Below are positions 1 through 8,364 of a stretch of DNA of 64,000 bases, piece by piece. The position numbers and the translations under genes were made by a program. Below the pieces are notes generated by a model that saw only the letters and a program-made list of their open reading frames with translations, did no database searches and was not told the DNA's origin. Position 1 is the stretch's first letter. Each line of letters opens with the position of its first letter. Origin of the DNA: Candidatus Methylophosphatis roskildensis. GTDB taxonomy: Bacteria; Pseudomonadota; Gammaproteobacteria; Burkholderiales; Rhodocyclaceae. Where the stretch lies: NCBI GenBank assembly GCA_016708905.1, contig JADJEV010000003.1, positions 62,001 to 126,000 of the forward strand, in the 5' to 3' direction.

Positions 1-1
1 G

Positions 2-301
2 ATGAACCGCGAGGGCGCGATGGCCGGCATGCTGTCGGGCTTGTTCGTCACGCTGTTCTACGTGTTCGCGCACAAGGGCCTGTTCTTCATCAAGGGTACC
101 GATTATCTGGACCTGATCGGTGGCGCCAACTCCTTCTTCGGCATCACGCCGGAAGCCTTTGGTGGGGTCGGGGCGATGGTCAACTTCATCGTCGCGTTCC
201 TGGTGGACAAGGTAACCAAGGAGCCGCCGGAGCACATCCAGCATCTGGTGGAATCCGTGCGCACGCCGCGCGGCGCCAAGGCCGTGGATGGGGCACACTG
301 A
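2..301 (+). CDS. Sodium:solute symporter, C-terminal fragment (acetate permease-like)
   Basis: This is the last 99 residues of a longer gene whose 5' part lies before the window, so the ATG at base 2 is probably internal. The fragment has two hydrophobic membrane stretches separated by the loop FFIKGTDYLDLIGGANSFFG and ends in a short basic cytoplasmic tail. This resembles the C-terminus of the solute:sodium symporter family, in particular the cation/acetate symporters (ActP-like) common in proteobacteria. The family imports small carboxylates with Na+ across the inner membrane. A clear intrinsic terminator follows, so it is the last gene of its transcript. The substrate cannot be settled from the fragment. 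Confidence 0.7.
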   Translation: MNREGAMAGMLSGLFVTLFYVFAHKGLFFIKGTDYLDLIGGANSFFGITPEAFGGVGAMVNFIVAFLVDKVTKEPPEHIQHLVESVRTPRGAKAVDGAH

Positions 302-359
302 ACGTTGAATCCCTGAATCGCGGGCCGGCGCTATGCCGGCTCGCGAGCCTGGGGCAACC

Positions 360-390
360 CCCGCCGGTAATGCTGGCGGGTTTTTTTTTT
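360..390 (+). terminator. Intrinsic terminator after the symporter
   Basis: The hairpin CCCGCCGG-TAATG-CTGGCGGG (one G-T pair) is followed at once by ten consecutive T residues (381-390). It ends the symporter transcript and insulates it from the next gene. Confidence 0.9.
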
Positions 391-441
391 GGCCGGGCTG
401 CGGGCGACACGTTGCATCGCGCCACGCCAAAGGAGTTGCGG

Positions 442-795
442 ATGTCGTTCGACGTCAGTGTCGCGCTGACCTGGGTTCTGTTTCTGGCCCTTTTTCCGAT
501 GGCGTACTTCTGGCTGCGGCGCGCCTGGCGGATCGTCGTGCGCCGCGATTTCTCGGAAGTCGCGCTCAAGCGCGGCGTTTCGCCGCCCAACCCGGCGAAA
601 TTCGCGCCGTTCGAGGCGGCAATCGACCTGATCGCCGGGGGTATCGTGGTCTTCGTCATCGTCGGCGTGCTGGCCGCCCAGCTCCCCTACGAAACCTGGA
701 CCGCGATTGCCGGTTCCACCATCTGGTGCAAGTTTTTCGCGAGCTTCATTCTGAGCCGGCACGCTCATCCAGCCGTTCTGAAGAGCAAGCCTTGA
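442..795 (+). CDS. Small two-helix membrane protein, unknown function
   Basis: The protein has 117 residues. I chose the ATG at 442 because AAGGAG lies about six bases upstream; an earlier in-frame ATG at 370 falls inside the terminator hairpin and is unlikely. Visible features are an N-terminal membrane helix (residues about 6-27), a basic amphipathic stretch, and a second helix (about 65-85, GGIVVFVIVGVLAAQ). I do not recognise a family. It lies just upstream of the Mrp-type antiporter operon on the same strand, about 140 bases away, which could mean a related membrane role but proves nothing. Confidence 0.6.
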   Translation: MSFDVSVALTWVLFLALFPMAYFWLRRAWRIVVRRDFSEVALKRGVSPPNPAKFAPFEAAIDLIAGGIVVFVIVGVLAAQLPYETWTAIAGSTIWCKFFASFILSRHAHPAVLKSKP

Positions 796-936
796 GGCCG
801 CCAATCCGTCTGCCCGTCGGAAGTAATGTAATCTCTCATCCTTTGTTCGGCCGGACTGCCGCCACAATGATCTTAGGATACGAAGAGCAGCCACTCGCCG
901 CGTGGCGCAAAGTGGCACTCGCGTCAAGGAGGTTCT

Positions 937-1413
937 GTGATCTACGGCCTTAGCCTCAGCGCCTGCCTGTTCGCGTTCTGGTTGCTTCTCTCCGGATACT
1001 TCGAGGCTTTCCTGGTTGCCGCGGGCGCCGGATCGTCCGTAGCGGTGGCGCTGTTCGCGCACCGCATGAAGGTGCTCGACCGCGAAGGCCATCCGATCCA
1101 CCTGAGCCTGCGGGCGCTGACTTATTGGCCCTGGCTCGGAATAGAGATTATCAAATCCGCCTGGAATGTCAGCAGGATCATCCTTGATCCGAAGCTGCCG
1201 ATCAGCCCGACCCTGGTGCGCTTCAAGCCGTCCCAGCGCACCATCGTCGGTCTCGTAACCCATGCCAACTCGATAACGCTCACTCCGGGCACGATCACCG
1301 TCGAAGCGAACGAGGGCGAGTTTCTGGTGCACGGCCTGACGAAAACCGGCGCGCAAGGCTGCATCGACAGCGAAATGGATCGGCGGGTGACGCGCTTCGA
1401 GGGGCGCGCGTGA
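937..1413 (+). CDS. mrpE: Mrp/Mnh-type cation/proton antiporter subunit E
   Basis: This 158-residue protein matches the MnhE/MrpE family: N-terminal hydrophobic helices, then the soluble conserved part with ILDPKLPISPTLVRF, THANSITLTPGTITVE and a final HGL segment. It is a small accessory subunit of the multisubunit Na+(K+)/H+ antiporter in the inner membrane. It starts with GTG at 937, preceded by a strong AAGGAGG. It is the first gene of an operon in which nearly every junction overlaps by 1-4 bases; its stop overlaps the mrpF start. Confidence 0.9.
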   Translation: MIYGLSLSACLFAFWLLLSGYFEAFLVAAGAGSSVAVALFAHRMKVLDREGHPIHLSLRALTYWPWLGIEIIKSAWNVSRIILDPKLPISPTLVRFKPSQRTIVGLVTHANSITLTPGTITVEANEGEFLVHGLTKTGAQGCIDSEMDRRVTRFEGRA

Positions 1414-1694
1414 TGTTCGCCACGGTGATCATCGCATTACTCATTGCGCTTGCGTTCGCGTTGCTGCGCGCGGTGCTTGGGCCGACCGTGTTCGATCGCG
1501 TGCAGGCGGCCAATTCGGTGGGAACGATTTCAATGCTGCTGCTGGTCGCGATCGGGTTTCTCACCGATCGTCCCGACTTCGAGGATCTGGCGATCGTCTA
1601 TGGGCTGCTCAATGTCGTCGGCACCTTCGCGGTGTTGAAGTTCTTTCGCCACGGCGACCTCGGCCATTCGGCCGACGAAACGGAAACCAGCTAA
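1410..1694 (+). CDS. mrpF: Mrp/Mnh-type antiporter subunit F
   Basis: The 94-residue protein has three predicted helices and the family landmark GPTVFDRVQAANSVGT after the first helix, followed by DFEDLAIVYGLLNVVGT. Both are typical of MnhF/MrpF. It is a small membrane subunit of the Mrp antiporter. Its ATG overlaps the mrpE stop by four bases and its stop overlaps the next start by one base, so translation is probably coupled. Confidence 0.9.
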   Translation: MMFATVIIALLIALAFALLRAVLGPTVFDRVQAANSVGTISMLLLVAIGFLTDRPDFEDLAIVYGLLNVVGTFAVLKFFRHGDLGHSADETETS

Positions 1695-2023
1695 TGGCTG
1701 GGTTGGTCGACATCGCGAGCTGGATCTGCCTCGTCGCCGGCGGATTCTTCAGCATCGTCGGCACGATCGGCCTCAACCGCATGCCGGATTTCTTCACGCG
1801 CATGCACGCGGCGAGCGTCACCGACACGCTCGGCGCGGGGCTCGTCCTGCTTGGCTTGATGCTGCAGGCAGGCTGGACCCTGGTGATGGTGAAGCTGGTG
1901 TTCCTCGGGCTGCTGATGTTCTTCGCCAGCCCCGCCGCCGCTCACGCACTTGCGAAGGCCGCGCTCGCTCGAGGCCTGAAACCGCGCCTGCACGAGGAGG
2001 ATCCGTCATCGAAGCGCTCGTGA
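1694..2023 (+). CDS. mrpG: Mrp/Mnh-type antiporter subunit G
   Basis: The 109-residue protein shows the MnhG/MrpG signature: GGFFSIVGTIGLNRMPDFFT followed by RMHAASVTDTLGAGLVLLG. It has three membrane helices and is a small subunit of the Mrp antiporter complex. The start overlaps the mrpF stop by one base and the end overlaps the GTG of the DUF4040 gene by four bases. Confidence 0.92.
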   Translation: MAGLVDIASWICLVAGGFFSIVGTIGLNRMPDFFTRMHAASVTDTLGAGLVLLGLMLQAGWTLVMVKLVFLGLLMFFASPAAAHALAKAALARGLKPRLHEEDPSSKRS

Positions 2024-2553
2024 TCGATGTGCTCCTGACGATGATGGCGGTGGTGGTGTTTGCCATGATCAATCAGCGCAACCTGTTCGCCGTGGTCGTG
2101 CTGGGGGGCATCTACAGCTTTCTCATGGCGACCGTGCTGGTGGCGTTGGACGCCGTGGATGTCGCCATGACGGAGGCCTCGGTCGGCGCCGGGCTCTCGA
2201 CCGTGCTGCTTTTGGGCGCTTTATACCTGACCAAAGGCGAGGAAGTCACAGAGGTTCGGCGTCCGCTTATTGCGCTCGCCGTCTCGATCGCGGTAGGGGC
2301 TGCGCTCGTCTACGGTTCGCTTGGACTGCCGGCGTTCTCCGATCCCCAGGCGCCGATTCATACGCACGTCGTGCCGCGCTACCTCAATGACAGTCCGAAG
2401 GAAACCGGTGTCCCGAACGTCGTAACGTCGGTACTCGCGAGCTATCGCGGATTCGACACGCTCGGCGAGACAACGGTGGTATTCACCTCGGGCGCAGGCG
2501 TGATCGCACTGCTTCGCCGCCGCCGCCGCAGTCGCGAAGAAAGCGAAAAATGA
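2020..2553 (+). CDS. DUF4040 (MbhD/MrpA C-terminal-like) antiporter subunit
   Basis: The 177-residue protein begins at a GTG that overlaps the mrpG stop (GTGA). Residues about 1-80 form three helices with LFAVVVLGGIYSFLMATVLV and DVAMTEASVGAGLSTVLLLG, the DUF4040 motif found in MbhD of archaeal membrane hydrogenases and in the C-terminal part of MrpA. A fourth helix and a membrane-proximal region with DTLGETTVVFTSGAGVIALL follow; that last segment also recalls MrpA/MbhE C-termini. It thus looks like the small C-terminal piece of MrpA encoded alone, since no full MrpA is present nearby. The C-terminus is strongly basic (RRRRRSREESEK). Confidence 0.8.
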   Translation: MIDVLLTMMAVVVFAMINQRNLFAVVVLGGIYSFLMATVLVALDAVDVAMTEASVGAGLSTVLLLGALYLTKGEEVTEVRRPLIALAVSIAVGAALVYGSLGLPAFSDPQAPIHTHVVPRYLNDSPKETGVPNVVTSVLASYRGFDTLGETTVVFTSGAGVIALLRRRRRSREESEK

Positions 2554-2981
2554 GACGCGACATCGTGCTGCGAGTCATCGCGAAGATCCTCATCCCGTTC
2601 ATGCTGCTGTTCGCACTGTACGTGCAGTTCCACGGCGATTTCGGACCGGGCGGCGGATTTCAGGCCGGCGTGATAATCGCCGCGTCCATCGTCTTCTACG
2701 CCATCATCTTCGGCTTGCCCGCAACGCGGCAGCTTGTGCCCGAGTGGATCGTCGAGAGCATGGTGGCGAGCGGCGTGCTCATTTACGCGGGCGTCGGCCT
2801 GGTCGGGATTCTGCTCGGCGGCAACTATCTCGACTATTTCGTGCTGGATCATGATCCGGTTCATGGCGAGCACCGCGGCATCTTCTGGGTCGAAGTCGGC
2901 GTGGCGGTGACGGTTTCCGGCGTGATGCTGAAGATCTTCTACATGTTCGCCGGGCGCCGTCGAGACGAGGACAACGGATGA
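2550..2981 (+). CDS. mrpB: Mrp/Mnh-type antiporter subunit B (MnhB domain)
   Basis: The 143-residue protein carries the MnhB signature: FALYVQFHGDFGPGGGFQAG, then GVGLVGILLGGNYLDYF. It has four predicted helices and is a core small subunit of the antiporter. Its ATG overlaps the previous stop by four bases and its stop overlaps the mrpC start by four. Confidence 0.92.
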   Translation: MRRDIVLRVIAKILIPFMLLFALYVQFHGDFGPGGGFQAGVIIAASIVFYAIIFGLPATRQLVPEWIVESMVASGVLIYAGVGLVGILLGGNYLDYFVLDHDPVHGEHRGIFWVEVGVAVTVSGVMLKIFYMFAGRRRDEDNG

Positions 2982-3337
2982 GCCTGGCCAGCCACTACAG
3001 CTACTGGGTCACGATCTTCCTCATGATCGCGGGGCTATTCATCGTGATCGCGCGGGGCAACCTGGTCAAAAAGCTGGTCGGTCTCGGCATCTTTCAGACT
3101 TCCGTCTATCTGCTCTACATCGCACCGGGAAAGCTGATCGGCGGCACCGCCCCGATCATTGCCAGCGGTTTCCGGGCGTACTCGAATCCGCTGCCGCATG
3201 TGTTGATCCTGACCGCGATCGTGGTCGGGGTGGCCACACTCGCGCTCGGCCTGGCCATCGTCGTGCGCATCCGCGAGGCTTACGGCACGATCGAGGAAGT
3301 CGAGATCCTCGAACAGGATCGTCGCGAAGAAGCATGA
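2978..3337 (+). CDS. mrpC: Mrp/Mnh-type antiporter subunit C (NuoK-like)
   Basis: The 119-residue, three-helix protein is homologous to NuoK of complex I. The middle helix contains LVKKLVGLGIFQTSVYLLYI, and the loop before the third helix has NPLPHVLILTAIVVGVATLA, the characteristic MrpC/NuoK segment. The C-terminus is acidic and cytoplasmic. It overlaps both neighbours by four bases. Confidence 0.92.
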   Translation: MSLASHYSYWVTIFLMIAGLFIVIARGNLVKKLVGLGIFQTSVYLLYIAPGKLIGGTAPIIASGFRAYSNPLPHVLILTAIVVGVATLALGLAIVVRIREAYGTIEEVEILEQDRREEA

Positions 3338-4821
3338 GCGGGCTGCTGGACCATCTGCCCGCACTTCAGGTGGTCCTGCCCCTGATCAGCGCGCCGCTGA
3401 TCGTGTTGGTCCGCCGCCAGCGCTTCGCCTGGTTGCTGACCGTGGCGGTCAGCTGGATATCGCTAGCAATCGCGATAGCGCTGTTCGTGAAGGTCGGCCA
3501 GACCGGCGTCATCTCCTATGCGATCGGCAGTTGGCCGCCGCCGTGGGGCATCGAGTACCGCGTCGACGCGCTCAACGCGTATGTGCTGGTGCTCGTCTCG
3601 CTCGTTGCAGCGGTCGTTGCCCCCTATGCGCGGATCAGCATCGCGGCAGAACTGCCGCGCGAACAGGAGTACCTGCTGTTCGCCATGTTCTGCCTGTGCC
3701 TCACCGGACTGCTCGGCATCACGATCACCGGGGACGTGTTCAACGTCTTCGTGTTTCTCGAGATCTCGTCGCTGTCGACCTACGTGATGATCGCGCTGGG
3801 GCAACGCCGCAAGGCACTGGTGGCCGCCTACCAGTATCTGGTCATGGGAACCATCGGTGCGACCTTCTACGTCATCGGCATCGGCCTGCTGTACCTGATG
3901 ACCGGGACGCTCAACATTGCCGATCTCGCCGAGCGCTTGCGGGACGTGAAGGAGATCCGCCCGCTGCTCGCGGCGTATGCCTTCATCACCGTAGGTATCG
4001 GGCTCAAGCTGGCGCTGTTTCCCTTGCACCAGTGGTTGCCCAATGCCTACACGTTCGCCCCATCGATGGTGACGGCCTTCCTCTCGGCGACCGCGACCAA
4101 GGTGTCGGTGTACGTGCTCCTGCGCTTCTACTTCACCGTATTCGGTGCAAGCATATTGTTCGAGGGATTGCCGACCGCGGACGTATTGCTCGCGCTCTCG
4201 GTGGCGGGAATGGTCACGGCGTCGCTGGTCGCGGTGTTCCAGGACGATCTCAAGCGCATGTTCGCGTATTCGAGCGTCTCGCAGATCGCCTACATCACGC
4301 TCGGTATCAGCCTCGCCAACGAGGCGGGCCTCACCGCATCCATCGTGCATCTGCTGAATCACGGCATCACCAAAGGCGCGATCTTCCTGTTGATCGGCGG
4401 CATCGCCTTGCGCTGTGGCGTCGTGAGCTTTGACCGGCTCAGGGGGATCGGGCAGCGCATGCCTTTAACGTCATTTGGACTGGTGATCAGCGGGCTCAGT
4501 CTGATCGGCATTCCCGGTACCGCCGGCTTTGTCACCAAGTGGTACCTGGTGGTCGCAGCTATCGATCGTGGCTACTGGTGGCTGGTTGCTGTCATCGTCG
4601 GCAGTTCGCTGATCGCCGTCGCTTATGTCTGGCGCTTCGTTGAGGTGGCTTATCTGTCCGAACCCGACGAGCGATCGGTCAAGCGCGGGGAGGCACCCGC
4701 GTCGATGCTGGGCTTCGCCTGGGTGCTGGTGATCGGCAGCCTCTACTTCGGATTCGACACTTCGTTCTCGGTTGGCGGTGCGCGCGAGGCGGCCGCGCTG
4801 CTTCTCGGAGGCGCGCGGTGA
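3334..4821 (+). CDS. mrpD: Mrp/Mnh-type antiporter subunit D (proton-translocating)
   Basis: This 495-residue, roughly 14-helix protein belongs to the ND2/NuoN-NuoM-like antiporter family (Proton_antipo_M). The conserved helix-5 glutamate is in NVFVFLEISSLSTYV and the conserved lysine in IGLKLALFPLHQWLPNAY; a second lysine is in ATATKVSVYVLL. These are the residues used for proton movement in complex I homologues. It is one of three such subunits in the operon. It overlaps mrpC and the next gene by four bases each. Confidence 0.93.
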   Translation: MSGLLDHLPALQVVLPLISAPLIVLVRRQRFAWLLTVAVSWISLAIAIALFVKVGQTGVISYAIGSWPPPWGIEYRVDALNAYVLVLVSLVAAVVAPYARISIAAELPREQEYLLFAMFCLCLTGLLGITITGDVFNVFVFLEISSLSTYVMIALGQRRKALVAAYQYLVMGTIGATFYVIGIGLLYLMTGTLNIADLAERLRDVKEIRPLLAAYAFITVGIGLKLALFPLHQWLPNAYTFAPSMVTAFLSATATKVSVYVLLRFYFTVFGASILFEGLPTADVLLALSVAGMVTASLVAVFQDDLKRMFAYSSVSQIAYITLGISLANEAGLTASIVHLLNHGITKGAIFLLIGGIALRCGVVSFDRLRGIGQRMPLTSFGLVISGLSLIGIPGTAGFVTKWYLVVAAIDRGYWWLVAVIVGSSLIAVAYVWRFVEVAYLSEPDERSVKRGEAPASMLGFAWVLVIGSLYFGFDTSFSVGGAREAAALLLGGAR

Positions 4822-6275
4822 CACCGGAGTTGGCGATCGTCGGCGCCCTCGCGATTCCGGCAGTGGGTGCGATCGGTGTTGCTGCCTGCGGCCGTGCGCC
4901 GAACCTGCGCGAGTCCGTGACCCTCATCGCGGCGTCTCTTTTGTTGCTCACGGTGGTCTCGCTGGTGGCGCCGGTCCTGGCAGGCGCGCGCCCGGCTGCG
5001 GCGTTTTTCGAGATCTTGCCGGGATTGCCGATCGCCTTCGAGGTCGAGCCGCTCGGCATGCTGTTCGCCCTTGTCGCGTCCTCATTGTGGATCGTGAATT
5101 CGGTGTATTCGATCGGTTATATGCGCGGCAACGACGAGGCGCGGCAGACCCGGTTTTACGTTTGCTTCGCGCTCGCACTGGCGTGCACGATGGGCATCGC
5201 CTTCGCGGGCAACCTGATCACGCTGTTCCTGTTCTACGAGGCCCTGACGCTGGTCACCTATCCACTTGTGACGCACCACGGCGACGCCGACGCGCGCCGC
5301 GGCGGGCGCATTTACCTGGGGGTGTTGTTGTCGACCTCCACCGTCCTGTTCCTGCCTGCTGTGATCGCGACCTGGGTGATCGCCGGAACGCTCGACTTCA
5401 CGCCGGGCGGAATCCTCGCCGGCAAGATTTCCGATGGCGGCGTGGCGGCTCTGCTCGCGCTCTACATGTTCGGCATCGGCAAAGCGGCGCTGATGCCCGT
5501 GCATCGGTGGCTGCCGGCGGCGATGGTGGCGCCGACACCTGTCTCGGCATTGCTGCACGCGGTCGCGGTGGTCAAGGCGGGTGTGTTCGCCGTCGTCAAG
5601 ATCATCGTCTATATATTCGGGACGACGGCCTTTGGCGCCGAGACTTTCGGCTGGCTGCCCTGGATCGCCGGCTTCACCATCCTTGCGGCATCGGTTGTCG
5701 CGCTGCGCGCCGACAACCTGAAACGCCGGCTTGCCTACTCGACGGTAAGCCAGCTCTCATACGTGGTGCTCGCCGCCGCATTGCTGGCGCCACTTTCGAT
5801 CGTCGGTGCTGCGTTACACATCGCGACGCACGCCGTCGGCAAGATCACCTTGTTTTTCGCGGCCGGTGCGATCTACACCGCCGCGCACAAGACCGAAGTG
5901 AGCCAGCTCGACGGCATCGGGCGGCGCATGCCGTGGACCATGGGCGCGTTCACCATCGGCGCGCTGTCGATCATCGGCATTCCTCCCGCAGCGGGTTTCT
6001 TCAGCAAATGGTTCATATTCGTTGGAGCCGTCGAGTCGGGACAGTACCTTGCGATCGGCGTGCTGGTATTGAGCACGCTTTTGAATGCGGCGTATTTCCT
6101 GCCGATTGTCCATGCCGCGTTTTTCCGCGGCGGGGACCGGAGCGATGATCACGGCGAGGCGCCGTGGCCGATGGTCTTGTCGCTTGTCGCCACGGCGGTG
6201 GCGGCGCTCGTACTGCCGTTCTTCGCCGAGGTGCCTCTGGATCTGGCGCGGCAAGTCGGCGTAGCGGTGAAATGA
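4818..6275 (+). CDS. Second MrpD/NuoM-like proton-translocating subunit
   Basis: A 485-residue member of the same Proton_antipo_M family as the preceding gene but clearly diverged from it. The key glutamate is in LITLFLFYEALTLVTYP and the key lysine in MFGIGKAALMPVHRWLP; a further lysine is in AVAVVKAGVFAVVKII. The region after YSIGYM is typical of NuoL/NuoM/MrpD proteins. It starts with GTG overlapping the mrpD stop. Having a second D-like subunit suggests an extra ion channel in the complex, as in Mbh/Mbx-type assemblies (inference). Confidence 0.88.
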   Translation: MTPELAIVGALAIPAVGAIGVAACGRAPNLRESVTLIAASLLLLTVVSLVAPVLAGARPAAAFFEILPGLPIAFEVEPLGMLFALVASSLWIVNSVYSIGYMRGNDEARQTRFYVCFALALACTMGIAFAGNLITLFLFYEALTLVTYPLVTHHGDADARRGGRIYLGVLLSTSTVLFLPAVIATWVIAGTLDFTPGGILAGKISDGGVAALLALYMFGIGKAALMPVHRWLPAAMVAPTPVSALLHAVAVVKAGVFAVVKIIVYIFGTTAFGAETFGWLPWIAGFTILAASVVALRADNLKRRLAYSTVSQLSYVVLAAALLAPLSIVGAALHIATHAVGKITLFFAAGAIYTAAHKTEVSQLDGIGRRMPWTMGAFTIGALSIIGIPPAAGFFSKWFIFVGAVESGQYLAIGVLVLSTLLNAAYFLPIVHAAFFRGGDRSDDHGEAPWPMVLSLVATAVAALVLPFFAEVPLDLARQVGVAVK

Positions 6276-6294
6276 GGAAGGAGGGGCAGGCGCA

Positions 6295-6543
6295 ATGAGT
6301 ACGGAGCATGGCTACTGGCTCGACAGCAGCAAGAACGTAACGCTGCTCTATCGCATCGTATGGTGCGTCGGAGTTCTGCTGTTGCTCGCCGACCTGTGGG
6401 TCCATCGCCACGAGGAGTTCGGGTTTGCCCAGTTGTTCGGATTTCATGGCTTTTATGGCTTCGTTGCCTGCGTCGCGCTGGTGCTGGTCGCACGGGGATT
6501 GAGGCGGCTGGTCATGCGCCCCGAGGACTACTATGACCGGTGA
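6295..6543 (+). CDS. Small two-helix membrane protein of the Mrp-like operon
   Basis: The 82-residue protein begins at 6295 after AGGAAGGAGGGGCAGGCGCA, which contains a strong ribosome site. It has a soluble N-terminus (MSTEHGYWLDSSKN), one helix at about 18-37, a glycine/phenylalanine-rich linker, and a second helix at about 52-68, ending in DYYDR. It sits between the second and third D-like subunits and overlaps the latter by 11 bases, so it is surely co-translated with the antiporter. I know of no named function; an assembly or peripheral membrane subunit is the best guess. Confidence 0.7.
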   Translation: MSTEHGYWLDSSKNVTLLYRIVWCVGVLLLLADLWVHRHEEFGFAQLFGFHGFYGFVACVALVLVARGLRRLVMRPEDYYDR

Positions 6544-8227
6544 GCTGCCGATCGGGTTGGTGCTCGTCCTCGGCGGGCTGGTGGCGCCGCTCGTACCCAA
6601 GGCAGTTCGCGGCATCTTTCTGCTGGCACTGCCAGTACTCGCCTTTGTCCAGCTCCTGTCGCTGTCGCCGGGACAAAGCGTATCGGTCGAAGCGCTCGGG
6701 CTGACACTCGAGATCGTGCGGGTTGATCGTCTGAGCCTTGCCTTCGGCTATATCTTTGCGATCGCCGCGTTGATCAACGTGATCTTTTCCTGGCATGTCC
6801 GCGACAGCAGTGAGAGCTACGTGTCGCTCGTCTATGCAGGCAGCGCGCTGGGCGCCGTCTTCGCGGGCGACCTGATCACACTGTTCGTGTTCTGGGAAGC
6901 GACCGCGATTGCCTCTGTGGTGCTGATTTGGGGGCAGGGTTCGGAGCGCGCGCGCCGCGCCGGGCTGCGCTACATCATCGTCCAGTTCCTGTCAGGCATG
7001 CTGTTGCTCGCCGGCGCGGCGATGCATTATCAGGATGCTGGCTCGGTTCGGTTCGATCTGATCGGACTCGGCAGCGCGGGGGGACTGCTGATTCTGCTGG
7101 CGTTCGGGATCAAATGCGCGTTTCCCCTGCTGCACAATTGGTTGCAGGATGCGTACCCGGAGGCGAGCGCGACCGCCACGGTCGTGCTCTCGTCCTTCAC
7201 GACCAAGCTCGGAATCTATGCGCTGGCGCGCGGCTTCCCCGGGACCGAACCCTTGATCTGGATCGGTGTGGCGATGACCGCGTTCCCGATCTTTTATGCG
7301 GTGATCGAAAACGACCTGCGCCGAGTGCTTGCATACAGCATCAACAACCAGCTCGGTTTCATGGTCGTGGGCATCGGCCTGGGCACCGAGCTGGCTCTGA
7401 ACGGGACGGTCGCGCATGCCTTTGCCGATATCCTGTTCAAGGCATTGCTGCTGATGTCGATGGGTGCGGTTCTCTTTCGAACCGGCACGGTGAAAGGGTC
7501 CGAGCTCGGTGGTCTGTACAAATCGATGCCGCTGACGGCCGGCTTCTGCATCGTCGGCGCCGCCTCGATCTCGGCTGTGCCGCTGTTCAGTGCGTTCGTG
7601 ACCAAATCGATGATCATGGCGTCCGCCGCCGAGCAGGGTTATCTATGGGTGTGGCTCGCGCTGCTGTTCGCATCGGCTGGCGTCGTCGAGCATGCCGGCA
7701 TCAAGATTCCCTTCTTCGCCTTCTTCGGACACGATTCGGGGATACGCTGCAAGGAAGCCCCGCTCAACATGCTGATCGCGATGGCGATCGCGGCTGCACT
7801 GTGCATCGGCATCGGCACCTATCCCGCCGCGCTCTATGCGATCCTGCCCCATCCGGTCGACTACGCGCCGTTCACGGCCTCCCACGTGCTCGCGCAGCTT
7901 CAATTGCTGTTCTTCGCCGTGCTGGGCGTCTTCTGGCTCATGCGAGCCGGCATCTATCCACCGGAATTGCGCTCGGTGAACCTCGATTCGGACTGGTTCT
8001 ATCGTCGATTCGCGCCCGCACTGGTGCGCCTGGCGGAGCATGGCATCGGCTTCATGCGATCGACGGCGATGGCGTTCGTCATTGATGCTGTCAAAGGACT
8101 CTCGAGCCGGCTCCTCGATCTGCACCGCCCAAGCGCCTTGCTTGCGCGCACCTGGAGTACCAGCGGCATGGCGCTGAGCGTGATGGTGATCCTTTTGGCA
8201 TATCTGCTGGCACACTATTTACTGTGA
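6533..8227 (+). CDS. Third MrpD-like antiporter subunit (extended)
   Basis: The 564-residue protein is another Proton_antipo_M family member. The conserved glutamate is in LITLFVFWEATAIASVV, and lysines are in LAFGIKCAFPLLHNWLQ and FTTKLGIYALARGF. Unlike the other two it carries about 80 extra C-terminal residues (from ELRSVNLDSDWFYRRFAPAL onward) with an amphipathic stretch and a last membrane helix, recalling the lateral helix of NuoL/MrpA. This could supply the function of the missing MrpA subunit (inference). It is the last gene of the operon; the stop at 8225-8227 is followed by a 137-base gap. Confidence 0.87.
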   Translation: MTGELPIGLVLVLGGLVAPLVPKAVRGIFLLALPVLAFVQLLSLSPGQSVSVEALGLTLEIVRVDRLSLAFGYIFAIAALINVIFSWHVRDSSESYVSLVYAGSALGAVFAGDLITLFVFWEATAIASVVLIWGQGSERARRAGLRYIIVQFLSGMLLLAGAAMHYQDAGSVRFDLIGLGSAGGLLILLAFGIKCAFPLLHNWLQDAYPEASATATVVLSSFTTKLGIYALARGFPGTEPLIWIGVAMTAFPIFYAVIENDLRRVLAYSINNQLGFMVVGIGLGTELALNGTVAHAFADILFKALLLMSMGAVLFRTGTVKGSELGGLYKSMPLTAGFCIVGAASISAVPLFSAFVTKSMIMASAAEQGYLWVWLALLFASAGVVEHAGIKIPFFAFFGHDSGIRCKEAPLNMLIAMAIAAALCIGIGTYPAALYAILPHPVDYAPFTASHVLAQLQLLFFAVLGVFWLMRAGIYPPELRSVNLDSDWFYRRFAPALVRLAEHGIGFMRSTAMAFVIDAVKGLSSRLLDLHRPSALLARTWSTSGMALSVMVILLAYLLAHYLL

Positions 8228-8364
8228 GCGCATGTTTCCCAATGCGTTGACTGTGGATCGCGGCCGCTCGAGTCGCGGGCTTGAACATGCGGCTCGATTC
8301 GTTGTCGTTCGGCGCACGGGCCGGGCGGGGCTCGCGGCCGCCGTCGATCGAGGGTAAAGCCGGT

